A stretch of 64,000 nt of DNA from Georgenia satyanarayanai (GCF_009193135.1 NZ_VUKC01000013.1:1-64000); one strand, 5' to 3'. Counted from the first letter of the stretch, positions 9,138-19,120 are shown. The notes: a model not told the origin generated them from the sequence alone. Made by a program: numbers and translations.

Positions 9138-10247
9138 ATGAGCGTGCGAGTCCTCGTCGTCGACGACTCCGTCGTCATCCGCCGCCTCGTCACCCAGGCG
9201 CTGGGCGCCGACCCCACGATCGAGGTCGTCGGCGTCGCCGCGAACGGCCGCCTGGCCCTCGGCAAGGTCGAGCAGCTGGCACCCGACCTCGTCACCATGG
9301 ACATCGAGATGCCCGAGCTCGACGGCATCTCCACCGTCCGCGCGCTGCGGGCCGCAGGCCACCGGATGCCGGTCATCATGTTCTCCACGCTGACCGAGCG
9401 CGGGGCGGCCGCCACGCTGGAGGCGCTGTCGGCCGGCGCGACGGACTACGTCGCCAAGCCCTCCGGCGCCGGCGGCCTGCAGGAGGGCCTGCGGCGGGTG
9501 GCCGGGGAGCTGGTCCCCAAGATCCATGCTCTCGTCCCCGGTCGCCGCCGCGCCGAGCAGCTCGCCACGGCGCGGACGACGACGGCGTCGGCGCCGGCGC
9601 CGGCGCCCCCCACGCTCACCGGCCGCGGTCCCGTCCGGCTGCGCGCCCTCACGCCGCGGGCCGCGCCGGTGCGCGCCGTCGTCCTCGGGTCGTCCACGGG
9701 AGGCCCGGCCGCGCTGGCCGAGCTCGTCGGCGGCCTGGCGGAGGCACCGCCGGTGCCGGTGGCGATCGTCCAGCACATGCCCGCCGTCTTCACCCGTCAG
9801 CTCGCCGACCGGCTCGACCGGATCGGTCCCGCGACGGTCGTCGAGGCCACCGACGGTGAGGCACTGCTGCCGGGGCACGTGTACGTCGCCCCCGGTGGTC
9901 GCCACCTCCTCGTCGCGGGCGACCGGGGCGCCCTTCAGGCCCGGCTCGCCGACACCGCGCCCGTCAACTACAGCCGTCCCTCCGTGGACGTGCTGTTCCG
10001 CTCCGCCGTCGCCGCGCTGGGCGGGGAGCTGCTCGCCGTCGTCCTCACCGGGATGGGGGCGGACGGCGCGGCCGGGGCGGGCCAGGTCGCCGACGCCGGC
10101 GGCACCGTCCTCGTCCAGGACGAGACGACGTCCGTGGTGTGGGGGATGCCCGGTGCGACCGCCGCTGCCGGCAACGCCCACGCCGTCCTTCCACTACCGG
10201 AGATCGCCAGCGCCATGACTCGAGTCATCGGGGAGGCACGCCGATGA
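9138..10247 (+). CDS. cheB: Protein-glutamate methylesterase CheB
   Basis: Removes methyl groups from receptor glutamates when phosphorylated by CheA. It has a receiver domain (1-120, phospho-acceptor Asp55 in VTMDIEMPELDG), an Ala/Pro linker, and a C-terminal methylesterase (about 178-366) with the complete triad: Ser186 (GSSTGG), His213 (VQHMP) and Asp309 (TGMGADG). 369 residues, typical length. The ATG is preceded by GGAAGGGGGAA. Its stop overlaps the cheR start by ATGA. Since the receptors lack C-terminal tether peptides, CheB must reach them directly. Confidence 0.95.
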   Translation: MSVRVLVVDDSVVIRRLVTQALGADPTIEVVGVAANGRLALGKVEQLAPDLVTMDIEMPELDGISTVRALRAAGHRMPVIMFSTLTERGAAATLEALSAGATDYVAKPSGAGGLQEGLRRVAGELVPKIHALVPGRRRAEQLATARTTTASAPAPAPPTLTGRGPVRLRALTPRAAPVRAVVLGSSTGGPAALAELVGGLAEAPPVPVAIVQHMPAVFTRQLADRLDRIGPATVVEATDGEALLPGHVYVAPGGRHLLVAGDRGALQARLADTAPVNYSRPSVDVLFRSAVAALGGELLAVVLTGMGADGAAGAGQVADAGGTVLVQDETTSVVWGMPGATAAAGNAHAVLPLPEIASAMTRVIGEARR

Positions 10248-11065
10248 GCGTGTCAGCAGAGACATTCGGGTACGTCGCGGACCTCGTGCGCACCCACAGC
10301 GCGATCCAGCTCGCGCCGGGCAAGGAGTACCTCGTCGAGAGCCGGCTGCTGCCGCTCGCGCGGGAGAAGGGGCTGACCGGACCTGCGGCCGTGGACAGCT
10401 ACGTGCGCGGCATGCGCCACGGCTCCGACCGCAGCGAGGTCACGCGCGTCGTCGAGGCCCTCACGACCAACGAGACCTCGTGGTTCCGGGACTCCTCGCC
10501 GTTCGCGGCGCTGCGTCAGCACATCGCCCCGGCAGCACGGGCGCAGACCACCGGGCCCCTGCGGATCTGGTCGGCGGCGTGCTCCACCGGCCAGGAGCCC
10601 TACAGCATCGCGATGACCCTGCTCGAGAGCGGCGAGCGTCGCTTCTCGGTGCTCGCGACGGACCTGTCGACGGCCGTCCTCGCCCAGGCGCAGAGCGGGC
10701 GCTACAGCCAGCTCGAGATGAACCGCGGCCTGCCCGCGGCGATGCTCGTGCGCTACTTCGAGCGGGCGGGTGCCGGCTGGGGCGTCAAGGACGAGCTCCG
10801 GCGCGCCATCACCTTCGCCCAGCACAACCTGCTCCAGCCACCCCCCGCCGGGGGGCCCTTCGACGTCGTCTTCCTCCGCAACGTGCTCATCTACTTCGAC
10901 GCCGCCACCAAGCGGGACATCCTCTTCCGCATCCGCCGGGCCATGCGGCCCGGCGCCTTCCTCGTGCTCGGTGCCGCCGAGTCCATGGTGGGCATCGACG
11001 ACGCGTGGGAGCGCGTCCCGACCGCTCAAGGTTCCGTCTACCGAGTGCCAGGAGGCACCCCATGA
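10244..11065 (+). CDS. cheR: Chemotaxis methyltransferase CheR
   Basis: SAM-dependent receptor glutamate methyltransferase, 273 residues. An N-terminal helical domain is followed by a Rossmann-type SAM domain with WSAACSTGQEPYSIAM (SAM motif), LATDLS, and the FDVVFLRNVLIYFD motif. The start is the ATG inside the cheB ATGA overlap. The next gene, cheY, overlaps its stop in the same way, so the set is translated as a coupled chain. CheR opposes CheB in adaptation. Confidence 0.95.
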   Translation: MSVSAETFGYVADLVRTHSAIQLAPGKEYLVESRLLPLAREKGLTGPAAVDSYVRGMRHGSDRSEVTRVVEALTTNETSWFRDSSPFAALRQHIAPAARAQTTGPLRIWSAACSTGQEPYSIAMTLLESGERRFSVLATDLSTAVLAQAQSGRYSQLEMNRGLPAAMLVRYFERAGAGWGVKDELRRAITFAQHNLLQPPPAGGPFDVVFLRNVLIYFDAATKRDILFRIRRAMRPGAFLVLGAAESMVGIDDAWERVPTAQGSVYRVPGGTP

Positions 11066-11445
11066 GAGCTCTTGTCATCGACGACTCGCGCGCGATGCGC
11101 CGGATCGTCTCCCGCCTGCTGCAGGACCTCGGCTACACCACCGACGAGGCGGGCGACGGTGAGGAGGCGCTGACCCTGCTCGAGGCCGACAGCGGCTACG
11201 ACCTCGCCTGCGTCGACTGGAACATGCCGGTCATGGACGGCCTGACCTTCGTCTACGCCGTCCGCCAGCGGCGCGAGTGGCGCGGGATCACGCTCATGAT
11301 GGTGACGACCGAGTCCGAGCACGGCCAGATCGTGCGGGCGCTCGCCGCCGGCGCCCACGAGTACCTCATCAAGCCGTTCACCCCCGACGCCCTCAGGGCC
11401 AAGCTCGAGATGCTCGGGCTCCTGCCCGTCGAGGAGAACGCATGA
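11062..11445 (+). CDS. cheY: Single-domain response regulator CheY (copy 1)
   Basis: Stand-alone receiver, 127 residues. It has an acidic pair (IDDS), phospho-acceptor Asp52 in CVDWNMPVMDG, Thr in MVTTESE and the conserved Lys in YLIKPF. It has GGAGG before the ATG and overlaps cheR and the following cheX-like gene by ATGA on both sides. Likely phosphorylated by CheA and, as CheY-P, acting on the flagellar switch. A second CheY lies 847 bp downstream, each followed by a CheX-like gene. Confidence 0.93.
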   Translation: MRALVIDDSRAMRRIVSRLLQDLGYTTDEAGDGEEALTLLEADSGYDLACVDWNMPVMDGLTFVYAVRQRREWRGITLMMVTTESEHGQIVRALAAGAHEYLIKPFTPDALRAKLEMLGLLPVEENA

Positions 11446-11915
11446 GCGCCACGATGGCCGACCACGTCGTCGCGATCGCGCAGGACATGTTCACCGCGAT
11501 GATCGACGGCGAGCCGGGCCTGCTCACCGACCGGGCGGGTGACGTCGTCCTCGCCGCCCCCGTCCGCGCCTGGGTGGAGATCCAGGGCGAGCCCGCCGTG
11601 CGCACCGTCGTGGCCACCGGCCGCGAGACCGCCGACCGGATCGCCCGCGCCCTGCTCGCCCTCGGACCCGCCGAGCCCGTCACGGTCGAGGACCTGCGCG
11701 ACGCCCTCGGGGAGGTCGCCAACGTCATCGGCGGCAACCTCAAGGGACTCATGGAGGGCACCGACGGGCTGAGCCTGCCCGTCGTCAGCCTCGACGACAC
11801 CCAGCCGGGCGGTGACCTCGTGTGGGAGCGCGCGCTCCAGTGGCACGACGCGCCCCTCGTCATCTCCGCCTGGCACCCCGACACCACCACCGACGCAAAG
11901 GAGGACACGCAGTGA
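11442..11915 (+). CDS. cheX: CheX-type chemotaxis phosphatase (copy 1)
   Basis: 157 residues with a CheC/CheX/FliY-type fold inferred from the helix DLRDALGEVANVIGGNLKGLM. The spaced Glu and Asn (E-V-A-N) match the CheY-P dephosphorylation motif of the CheX family. N-terminal residues 1-60 form a basic strand/helix pattern typical of these phosphatases. Coupled by 4-nt overlaps to cheY copy 1 and cheY copy 2. Inferred role: dephosphorylates CheY-P. No cheZ or cheD is present in the window. Confidence 0.8.
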   Translation: MSATMADHVVAIAQDMFTAMIDGEPGLLTDRAGDVVLAAPVRAWVEIQGEPAVRTVVATGRETADRIARALLALGPAEPVTVEDLRDALGEVANVIGGNLKGLMEGTDGLSLPVVSLDDTQPGGDLVWERALQWHDAPLVISAWHPDTTTDAKEDTQ

Positions 11916-12280
11916 GCCTGCGAGTCATCGTCGCCGACGACAGCAAGGTCATGCGGCAGATCGTCATCCGCACCCTCCGGCAGGCCGGGTACGGCGACTG
12001 GGAGGTGACCGAGGCGAGCAACGGCGCCGAGGCGCTGGAGCTCGCGCTCGCCCAGCAGCCCGATCTCGTGCTGTCGGACTGGAACATGCCCGAGATGACC
12101 GGCATCGAGCTGCTCCGCGGGCTCAACGCCTCCGGGAGCGAGGTCCCGCTCGGGTTCGTCACCTCCGAGGGCTCCCCGCAGATGCGCGAGCTGGCCGAGA
12201 GCGAGGGCGCACTGTTCCTCATCGCCAAGCCGTTCACGCCGGACGCGTTCCGCTCGACCATCGACCCCCTCCTCGCATGA
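11912..12280 (+). CDS. cheY: Single-domain response regulator CheY (copy 2)
   Basis: Receiver of 122 residues: ADDS acidic pair, phospho-acceptor Asp56 in VLSDWNMPEMTG, TSE and the Lys of IAKPFTP. The start is the GTG overlapping the previous stop (GTGA), with AAAGGAGG 6 nt upstream. It shares the DWNMP signature with copy 1 but is otherwise clearly diverged, so this is an older duplication rather than a recent repeat. One copy may act on the motor and the other as a phosphate sink. Confidence 0.92.
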   Translation: MSLRVIVADDSKVMRQIVIRTLRQAGYGDWEVTEASNGAEALELALAQQPDLVLSDWNMPEMTGIELLRGLNASGSEVPLGFVTSEGSPQMRELAESEGALFLIAKPFTPDAFRSTIDPLLA

Positions 12281-12762
12281 GCGCCACGACCCCGCTCCCC
12301 CCGCTCAAGGAGCTCCGTGACCTCCTCACCATGCTCGTGGGACGCGACTGTGAGATCGCCCTGGCCGAGGAGTCGGTGACGCCGGCGACCGAGCCGGGCG
12401 TCGTCGTCGGCGTGTACGTCACCGAGTTCCTCCGCGGTGAGGCGCTCGTGGCCGTGGACACGCACCTGGCCGCGGCCCTCGGCGGCGCGATCGCGCTCAT
12501 CCCCGCGGGCGCGGCGCGCGCGTCTCTCGGCCCACTCCAGGAGACGCTGCTCGAGAACGTCACCGAGGTGCTCAACGTGACCTCGGCGCTGTTCAACGTC
12601 GGCGACGCCCCGCACCTGCGCCTGGAGTCGGTCCACGACTCCGGCGCCGGGCCGCTCCCCGCCGACGTCGCCACCTGGCTGCGCAGCTACGGCCCCCGCC
12701 TCGACACCACCGTCGACGTGCAGGGCTACGGCAGCGGCCTGCTGTCGGTGGTGCTGCGCTAG
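12277..12762 (+). CDS. CheX/CheC-like chemotaxis protein (copy 2)
   Basis: 161 residues, last gene of the operon. It resembles the CheC/CheX fold with one recognisable helix (LQETLLENVTEVLNVTSALFN) where the Glu-x-x-Asn pattern is retained (E-V-L-N). The remainder is poorly conserved relative to copy 1 and the C-terminal extension is longer. Coupled to cheY copy 2 by an ATGA overlap. Its stop (TAG, 12760-12762) overlaps that of the convergent SGNH hydrolase through a CTAG palindrome, leaving no room for a terminator. Phosphatase activity is inferred only. Confidence 0.6.
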   Translation: MSATTPLPPLKELRDLLTMLVGRDCEIALAEESVTPATEPGVVVGVYVTEFLRGEALVAVDTHLAAALGGAIALIPAGAARASLGPLQETLLENVTEVLNVTSALFNVGDAPHLRLESVHDSGAGPLPADVATWLRSYGPRLDTTVDVQGYGSGLLSVVLR

Positions 12763-13571
12763 GCGGTCTCGACGGTGACCGGCTCCGGGTACTTCGCCCG
12801 GCGCAGGTCACCGGAGGACCGCCGGCGCAGGCGGCGCTGCACCCAGGGCAGGGCGTAGGCCTGCGCCCAGCGGGCGTTGCCGCGCCAGCGGTCGGCCCGC
12901 GCCTCGGGCGGCAGGGGCGCGAGCGGGTCGTCCCACGCGTCGAGGTCCGGGGCGAGCCCGAGACCCACCAGGGCCGCCTGCGCCACCCGCTCGTGACCCG
13001 CCGTCGAGAGGTGGATGCGGTCCTCGGCCCACATCCGCCAGTCCTGGACCGCGCGCATGCCCCACAGGTCGAGCACGTGCGCGCCGTGGCGGTGAGCGAT
13101 CGACCACAGCCCGGTGTTGAAGACGGCCACCTTGGACCGGGTGAGGCGGATGACCGGTGCCCCCGCCGGGTCCGAACCGGTGACGAGGAGGACGTCCGCG
13201 CCCGCCGCCCGCAGCCCCGCGACGGCGTCCTCCAGTGACTGGAGGAGGGCGTCGACGTCCGCGCCCGGCCGGAGGATGTCGTTGCCGCCCCCGGTGACCG
13301 AGACGAGGTCCGGGCGCAGGTCACGCGCGGTCGGCAGCTGCTCACGGAGGATCTGCCGCAGCAGACGGCCGCGGACCGCGAGGTTCGCGTACTCCAGCGG
13401 CGGCTGGCCGGCCGCGGTGCGGCGACGCGAGAGTGCGCTCGCGAGGAGGTCGGCCCAGCCGCGGTGGCGGGCAGGGTCGGTGGGGTCGGGGTCGACCATG
13501 CCCTCGGTGAGGGAGTCCCCGATGGCGACGTAGCGGCCCCACGGCGGGGCGGTGGTGTCCGGCGTGCTCAC
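12759..13571 (-). CDS. SGNH/GDSL-type hydrolase
   Basis: 270-residue esterase/lipase-fold protein. It carries all four SGNH blocks: the nucleophile Ser20 in AIGDSLTEG, the Gly of NLAVRGR, the Asn of GGND, and the C-terminal Asp-x-x-His of RIHLSTAGH. There is no signal peptide, so it is probably cytoplasmic; the substrate (an acyl or acetyl ester) is unknown. It starts at a GTG with AGGA upstream and is the last gene of a minus-strand pair after ung, separated by 67 bp. Confidence 0.88.
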   Translation of the reverse strand: MSTPDTTAPPWGRYVAIGDSLTEGMVDPDPTDPARHRGWADLLASALSRRRTAAGQPPLEYANLAVRGRLLRQILREQLPTARDLRPDLVSVTGGGNDILRPGADVDALLQSLEDAVAGLRAAGADVLLVTGSDPAGAPVIRLTRSKVAVFNTGLWSIAHRHGAHVLDLWGMRAVQDWRMWAEDRIHLSTAGHERVAQAALVGLGLAPDLDAWDDPLAPLPPEARADRWRGNARWAQAYALPWVQRRLRRRSSGDLRRAKYPEPVTVETA

Positions 13572-13638
13572 GGGACGATCCTGCCACCGCCGGTGGAGGG
13601 GAGGGCTCCCGGTGAGGGGGTGGTGTGCCGGGCCGGTG

Positions 13639-14310
13639 TCAGGGAAGCGCCCAGCGGACCGGGCGACCCCCCTGCTCCTCGAGCAGCGCGTTGGCGCGGG
13701 AGAAGGGGCGGGAGCCGAAGAAGCCGCGCGACGCCGACAGGGGGCTCGGGTGCGCCGAGGCGACGACGGGGACGTCCCCGAGCAGCGGCCGCAGCGTCTG
13801 CGCCTGGTTGCCCCAGAGGATCGCGACGAGCGGTGCGTTCCGCGCGACGAGCGCGCGGATGGCGTGCTCGGTCACCTCCTCCCAGCCCTTGCCGCGGTGG
13901 GACGCGGGTTGTCCCGGCTGCACGGTGAGGACCCGGTTGAGGAGGAGGACGCCGTCGTCCGCCCATGGCGAGAGGTCACCCGTCGACGGCGGGTGGGCAC
14001 CGACGTCGTCGGCCAGCTCCCGGAACACGTTGACCAGGCTGCGCGGGATCGGACGGACGTCGGGCTGGACGGAGAAGGACAGGCCCATCGGGTGGCCGGG
14101 GGTGGGGTAGGGGTCCTGGCCGACGACGATCACCCGGACGTCCGCGAAGGGCCGGGTGAAGGCGCGGAGCACGTCCGAGCCTGCCGGGAGATAGCCGCGC
14201 CCGGCGGAGACCTCCGCGCGGAGGAAGTCGCCCATGGCGTGGACCCGGTCCTCCACGGGCGCCAGCGCCCGGGCCCAGCCGGGGTCGAGGATGTCGGCGA
14301 GCGAGGTCAC
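13639..14310 (-). CDS. ung: Uracil-DNA glycosylase, family 1
   Basis: Excises uracil from DNA, starting base-excision repair. 223 residues, the usual length. It has the water-activating motif GQDPYP (Asp66), the uracil-recognition LLLNRVLTV segment and the minor-groove intercalation loop with His187 in HPSPLS. It begins at a GTG preceded 6 nt upstream by a TAGGCT -10 element, so the mRNA is probably leaderless. Divergent from the DUF3263 gene. Confidence 0.95.
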   Translation of the reverse strand: MTSLADILDPGWARALAPVEDRVHAMGDFLRAEVSAGRGYLPAGSDVLRAFTRPFADVRVIVVGQDPYPTPGHPMGLSFSVQPDVRPIPRSLVNVFRELADDVGAHPPSTGDLSPWADDGVLLLNRVLTVQPGQPASHRGKGWEEVTEHAIRALVARNAPLVAILWGNQAQTLRPLLGDVPVVASAHPSPLSASRGFFGSRPFSRANALLEEQGGRPVRWALP

Positions 14311-14316
14311 CCGGGA

Positions 14317-14322
14317 AGCCTA
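14317..14322 (-). promoter_or_regulatory. -10 element of ung, leaderless layout
   Basis: TAGGCT on the minus strand ends 6 nt before the GTG at 14310, placing the expected transcription start on or next to the start codon. Confidence 0.5.
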
Positions 14323-14353
14323 GCCGCGGTCTCCCGCGCCGCCACGCGGAGTA

Positions 14354-14382
14354 ATGACATCGCTGTCATTCCCCCCTAGCAT
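14354..14382 (+). promoter_or_regulatory. Promoter with palindrome upstream of DUF3263 gene
   Basis: -35 ATGACA (14354-14359), 17-nt spacer, -10 TAGCAT (14377-14382). The -35 is embedded in an inverted repeat TGACA-TCGC-TGTCA (14355-14368) that could bind a dimeric regulator and lies between the divergent ung and DUF3263 genes. Confidence 0.55.
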
Positions 14383-14429
14383 GGGGTGGTCGCGGCGCCG
14401 ACACGACGCGCCGGGCAGGAGGAGGAGAC

Positions 14430-14711
14430 ATGGACACCGCTTACGCGCTGGGTCCGCAGGCCGCGCTCGGGGACACCGAGCGCGAGATCCTCGCCTTCGA
14501 GCGGCAGTGGTGGAAGTACGGCGGCGCCAAGGAGACGGCGATCCGCGACCTCTTCGGCATGAGCGCCACCCGCTACTACCAGGTGCTCAACTCCCTCATC
14601 GACACCGAGGCCGCCCTGGCGACCGACCCGATGCTCGTCAAGCGCCTTCGGCGGATGCGCGACGCGCGCCAGCGCGAGCGTTCGGGGCGCCGCCTCACCC
14701 CCTCGAGCTGA
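14430..14711 (+). CDS. DUF3263 family protein
   Basis: 93-residue basic, helical protein of the actinobacterial DUF3263 family: TEREILAFERQWWKYGGAKE, then an HTH-like stretch (IRDLFGMSATRYYQVLNSLID) and an Arg-rich tail. The fold suggests DNA binding, but no function is established. ATG preceded by AGGAGGAG. It is followed at 44 bp by the LytR_C gene and then groEL, an order I remember from other actinobacteria. Confidence 0.85.
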   Translation: MDTAYALGPQAALGDTEREILAFERQWWKYGGAKETAIRDLFGMSATRYYQVLNSLIDTEAALATDPMLVKRLRRMRDARQRERSGRRLTPSS

Positions 14712-14743
14712 GCGTCGCGCCGCGGGGCGGGTGCGCTAACGGT

Positions 14744-14749
14744 TAGCCT
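14744..14749 (+). promoter_or_regulatory. -10 element of LytR_C gene, leaderless layout
   Basis: TAGCCT ends 6 nt before the GTG start at 14756; no ribosome site is present. The -35 is not recognisable. Confidence 0.45.
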
Positions 14750-14755
14750 GCTCGC

Positions 14756-15376
14756 GTGAGTCAGTATCCCGAGGACGAGTTCGACGTCGCCGGCCGTGAC
14801 CGCGGCCCCCAGGGCGTGCACCGCGAGCCGCGGTCCCTCCTGCGTGCCCTGGCGCCCTTCCTCGCCGTCATCATCATCGTCCCGCTCCTCGCGTGGGGTG
14901 CCGTGAGCCTGCTCAACGGGGCCGACGACGACCCCGGCGCCGACCCCGCGCCGGTCGAGACCACCACTGCGCCCGCCGACCCTGAGCCCGCCGAGCCGAC
15001 CGAGGACCCCGAGGGCGAGCCCACCGACGAGGAGCCGGCGGAGGAGGAGACGACACCGGAGGAGGAGACGACCGAGCCCGTGGACGAGCCCGTCCTCACG
15101 GCGTCGATCTCCGTGCTCAACGGCGCGGGGATCAACGGGCTGGCCGGGGACGTCGCCGCCGAGCTGGGGGAGGCCGGCTTCACGACGGTGGGCGCTGCCG
15201 ACTACGGCTCCGGCTCCCCGGACGTCACGACCCTCTACTACCGCAACGCGGACCTCGCCGCGACGGCCGAGGCCATCGGTGAGCTCCTCGACATCGACAA
15301 CCTCGTCGAGGCGCCGTCGGCCACGCAGAACGTCGAGATCGCCATCGTGCTGCGCGGGGACTTCGCCGCTCGTTGA
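14756..15376 (+). CDS. LytR C-terminal domain membrane protein
   Basis: 206 residues. A short basic cytoplasmic N-terminus is followed by one membrane helix (about 35-58, LAPFLAVIIIVPLLAWGAV), a low-complexity acidic Pro/Thr/Glu linker (about 62-115), and a C-terminal LytR_C domain (about 117-206) containing SVLNGAGINGLAGDVAAELG. The catalytic LytR-CpsA-Psr domain is absent, so this is the stand-alone C-terminal module seen in many actinobacteria. Probably extracytoplasmic and wall-associated; exact role unknown. GTG start, apparently leaderless. Confidence 0.85.
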   Translation: MSQYPEDEFDVAGRDRGPQGVHREPRSLLRALAPFLAVIIIVPLLAWGAVSLLNGADDDPGADPAPVETTTAPADPEPAEPTEDPEGEPTDEEPAEEETTPEEETTEPVDEPVLTASISVLNGAGINGLAGDVAAELGEAGFTTVGAADYGSGSPDVTTLYYRNADLAATAEAIGELLDIDNLVEAPSATQNVEIAIVLRGDFAAR

Positions 15377-15394
15377 CCTGCGTTGAACCGGACA

Positions 15395-15423
15395 TTGACC
15401 GTGAGGAGACTCACACCTAAGGT
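15395..15423 (+). promoter_or_regulatory. Upstream promoter candidate P1
   Basis: TTGACC, 17-nt spacer, TAAGGT: near-consensus spacing. It would start RNA near 15430, only ~60 nt before a strong hairpin, so it could make a short RNA or a second groEL transcript. Confidence 0.5.
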
Positions 15424-15455
15424 GGGGGCCGTCCCTCCACAACGCCGTGGGGATC

Positions 15456-15490
15456 GCCGGGCCGGCAGTCCACGCGACCGCCGGCCCGGC
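15456..15490 (+). terminator. Perfect 11-bp hairpin upstream of groEL
   Basis: GCCGGGCCGGC (15456-15466) pairs fully with GCCGGCCCGGC (15480-15490); loop of 13 nt. It could terminate the LytR_C transcript or RNA from P1. Confidence 0.55.
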
Positions 15491-15515
15491 CTACCTCGTC
15501 CACCGGCTCCCGGTG

Positions 15516-15542
15516 CTTGCACTCTCGGGTGGAGAGTGCCAA
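15516..15542 (+). promoter_or_regulatory. CIRCE operator 1 (HrcA site)
   Basis: CTTGCACTC, 9-nt spacer, GAGTGCCAA, matching TTAGCACTC-N9-GAGTGCTAA. It covers the -35 and part of the -10 of the groEL promoter, so HrcA binding would exclude RNA polymerase. Confidence 0.9.
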
Positions 15543-15549
15543 GATCGAG

Positions 15550-17323
<1,774 letters not shown>

Positions 17324-17368
17324 CCCGACCCGGAGACTGACCGGCAGCGGCCGGTCCTCCAGCCCGGC

Positions 17369-17403
17369 CGAGGGGCGGCACCCGCACAGGGTGCCGCCCC
17401 TCG
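17369..17403 (+). terminator. groEL terminator
   Basis: Perfect 15-bp stem (CGAGGGGCGGCACCC with its complement) around a 5-nt loop GCACA, 45 nt after the groEL stop. No U tract follows. Confidence 0.85.
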
Positions 17404-17502
17404 GCACGTGCGGGCGGGTCCCGCCGGCGAGTGCCTGCGGGGGCCGCCCCCGGCGAGGACAATCAGGGCCGTGGACAGCGACGGACGGGGAGGTGGGCGC
17501 CG

Positions 17503-18183
17503 ATGTGGGAGCTGACGCCCGAGGTCGTCCGCGCGCTCCAGATGCTCGCCCTGACCTTCCTCCTGTCGGCCGTCGTCGGTGCCGAGCGGGAGTACCGGCA
17601 CAAGGACGCCGGGCTGCGCACCCACGTCCTCGTCGGCGTCGGCTCGGCGCTCTTCACCGTCGTCTCCGCCTACGGGTTCCCCGAGCTCGCCGGTGACCGC
17701 CCCCAGGACCCCGGACGCATCGCCGCGCAGGTCGTCACCGGCATCGGGTTCCTCGGCGCGGGCGTCATCTTCACCCGCAGCTCCGTCGTCCACGGACTGA
17801 CGACCGCCGCCACGATCTGGCTCGTCGCCGCCGTCGGGGTGGCCTGTGGAGCGGGCCTGCCGCTCGTCGCCGTCGCGGTGACAGTGGTCTACCTCCTCCT
17901 CATCCCCCTGCTCGGTGCGGCGACCGCGCGGATGCCGCGGGCAGGCGGGCCGGACGTCCTGCGGGTGCGCTACCGCGACGGTGAGGGCGTGCTGCGCTCG
18001 GTGCTCACCACGGCGACCGACCTGGGCTTCCGCGCGGCCGTGCTCGGGGTGTCGCCGGCCGAGGGGCGCACCGTGGAGGTGCGGGCCGAGTTCACCGGCA
18101 AGCTCGCCCGCCACGAGCTCGTCGCCGCCCTCGGATCCGTCGACGGCGTCGTCGAGGTCGCCGTCGAGGACGAGGGGCGGTAG
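17503..18183 (+). CDS. MgtC/SapB family membrane protein
   Basis: 226 residues with about five membrane helices in the first 145 residues, including the family core GAEREYRHKDAGLRTHVLVG and GIGFLGAGVIF, followed by a soluble ACT-like C-terminal domain. MgtC relatives affect Mg-limited growth and membrane potential; transport itself is not established. The ATG at 17503 is preferred because GGGGAGGT lies ~7 nt upstream; in-frame upstream starts lack a ribosome site. The next gene begins 2 nt after its stop, suggesting an operon. Confidence 0.88.
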   Translation: MWELTPEVVRALQMLALTFLLSAVVGAEREYRHKDAGLRTHVLVGVGSALFTVVSAYGFPELAGDRPQDPGRIAAQVVTGIGFLGAGVIFTRSSVVHGLTTAATIWLVAAVGVACGAGLPLVAVAVTVVYLLLIPLLGAATARMPRAGGPDVLRVRYRDGEGVLRSVLTTATDLGFRAAVLGVSPAEGRTVEVRAEFTGKLARHELVAALGSVDGVVEVAVEDEGR

Positions 18184-18185
18184 TC

Positions 18186-19064
18186 GTGGTGATCCTCCTC
18201 GACAGCCCGCGGTGGCCCGCGCACGGGACCCTGTGGGCGCACCTCGTCTCCGACACGAGCCTCGCCGAGCTGCACGCCTTCGCCGCGCGCTGCGGCGTGC
18301 CCCGGCGTTCGTTCGACCTCGACCACTACGACGTCCCCGCCGCCCGCCACGCCGAGCTCGTGGCCGCCGGCGCGCGGCATGTCGAGGGCCGCGAGCTCGT
18401 TCGCCGCCTGCGGGCCAGCGGGCTGCGCGTGCGCCCCACCGAGCGGCCCGCCCGCACCGAGCTGGCCCGCCGCTGGGCCGGGCTGCTCCCGTCCCGCCCC
18501 GAGGTCGGGGAGGAGCTCGCCGTGCGCTGGAGCGAGCCGCACCGCGTGTACCACGGGGTGGACCACCTGCTCGACGTGCTCGACCGGCTCCGGCTCCTCG
18601 CCGACGGCGGCGAGCGTGTCGGCCGCGCCGTCGTGCTGGCGGCGTGGTGCCACGACGCCGTCCACGACGGTGCCACCCCCGCCGACGAGGAGGCCTCCGC
18701 CGCGCTCGCCGCCACGCTGCTCGGCCCCGTGGTCGGTGAGGGTGAGTCGGCCGAGGTAGCCCGCCTCGTCCGGGTGACCGCGACGCACGCCCCCGCGCCC
18801 GACGACGCACCCGGCCAGGTCCTGTGCGACGCCGACCTCGGGGTGCTCGGCGGCACGCCCGAGGCCTACGGCCGCTACGCCGCGCAGGTGCGCGCCGAGT
18901 ACGGCCACGTGCCCGAGCCGGACTTCCGGCGCGGGCGCACGGCCGTGCTGACCCGCCTGCTCAGCCGCCCCCGCCTCTTCGCCACGCCCACCGGGGAGCG
19001 GCTGTGGGAGGCGGCCGCACGTCGCAACGTCGCGGCCGAGCTCGCCGGCCTCCGCGCGGGCTGA
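18186..19064 (+). CDS. DUF4031 - HD phosphohydrolase fusion protein
   Basis: 292 residues in two parts. An N-terminal DUF4031 domain (about 1-85: MVILLDSPRWPAHG, LWAHLVSDTSLAELHAFA, FDLDHYDVP) is fused to an HD-type metal phosphohydrolase-like domain (about 95-290) with YH/DH (His123, His127), the HD pair His156-Asp157 in AAWCHDAVHD, and LCDADLGVLG. All metal-ligand positions expected of the HD fold are present, so it may be active; the substrate is unknown. GTG start (18186, or GTG 18189) 2 nt after the MgtC gene. A paralogue of the HD part, lacking the HD aspartate, lies 1.4 kb away in convergent orientation. Confidence 0.8.
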   Translation: MVILLDSPRWPAHGTLWAHLVSDTSLAELHAFAARCGVPRRSFDLDHYDVPAARHAELVAAGARHVEGRELVRRLRASGLRVRPTERPARTELARRWAGLLPSRPEVGEELAVRWSEPHRVYHGVDHLLDVLDRLRLLADGGERVGRAVVLAAWCHDAVHDGATPADEEASAALAATLLGPVVGEGESAEVARLVRVTATHAPAPDDAPGQVLCDADLGVLGGTPEAYGRYAAQVRAEYGHVPEPDFRRGRTAVLTRLLSRPRLFATPTGERLWEAAARRNVAAELAGLRAG

Positions 19065-19120
19065 GCGTCCCCGGGGAGTGATCCGGCTGTCGGCGCGACG
19101 GGGGAGCGTTGGGAGCCGGT

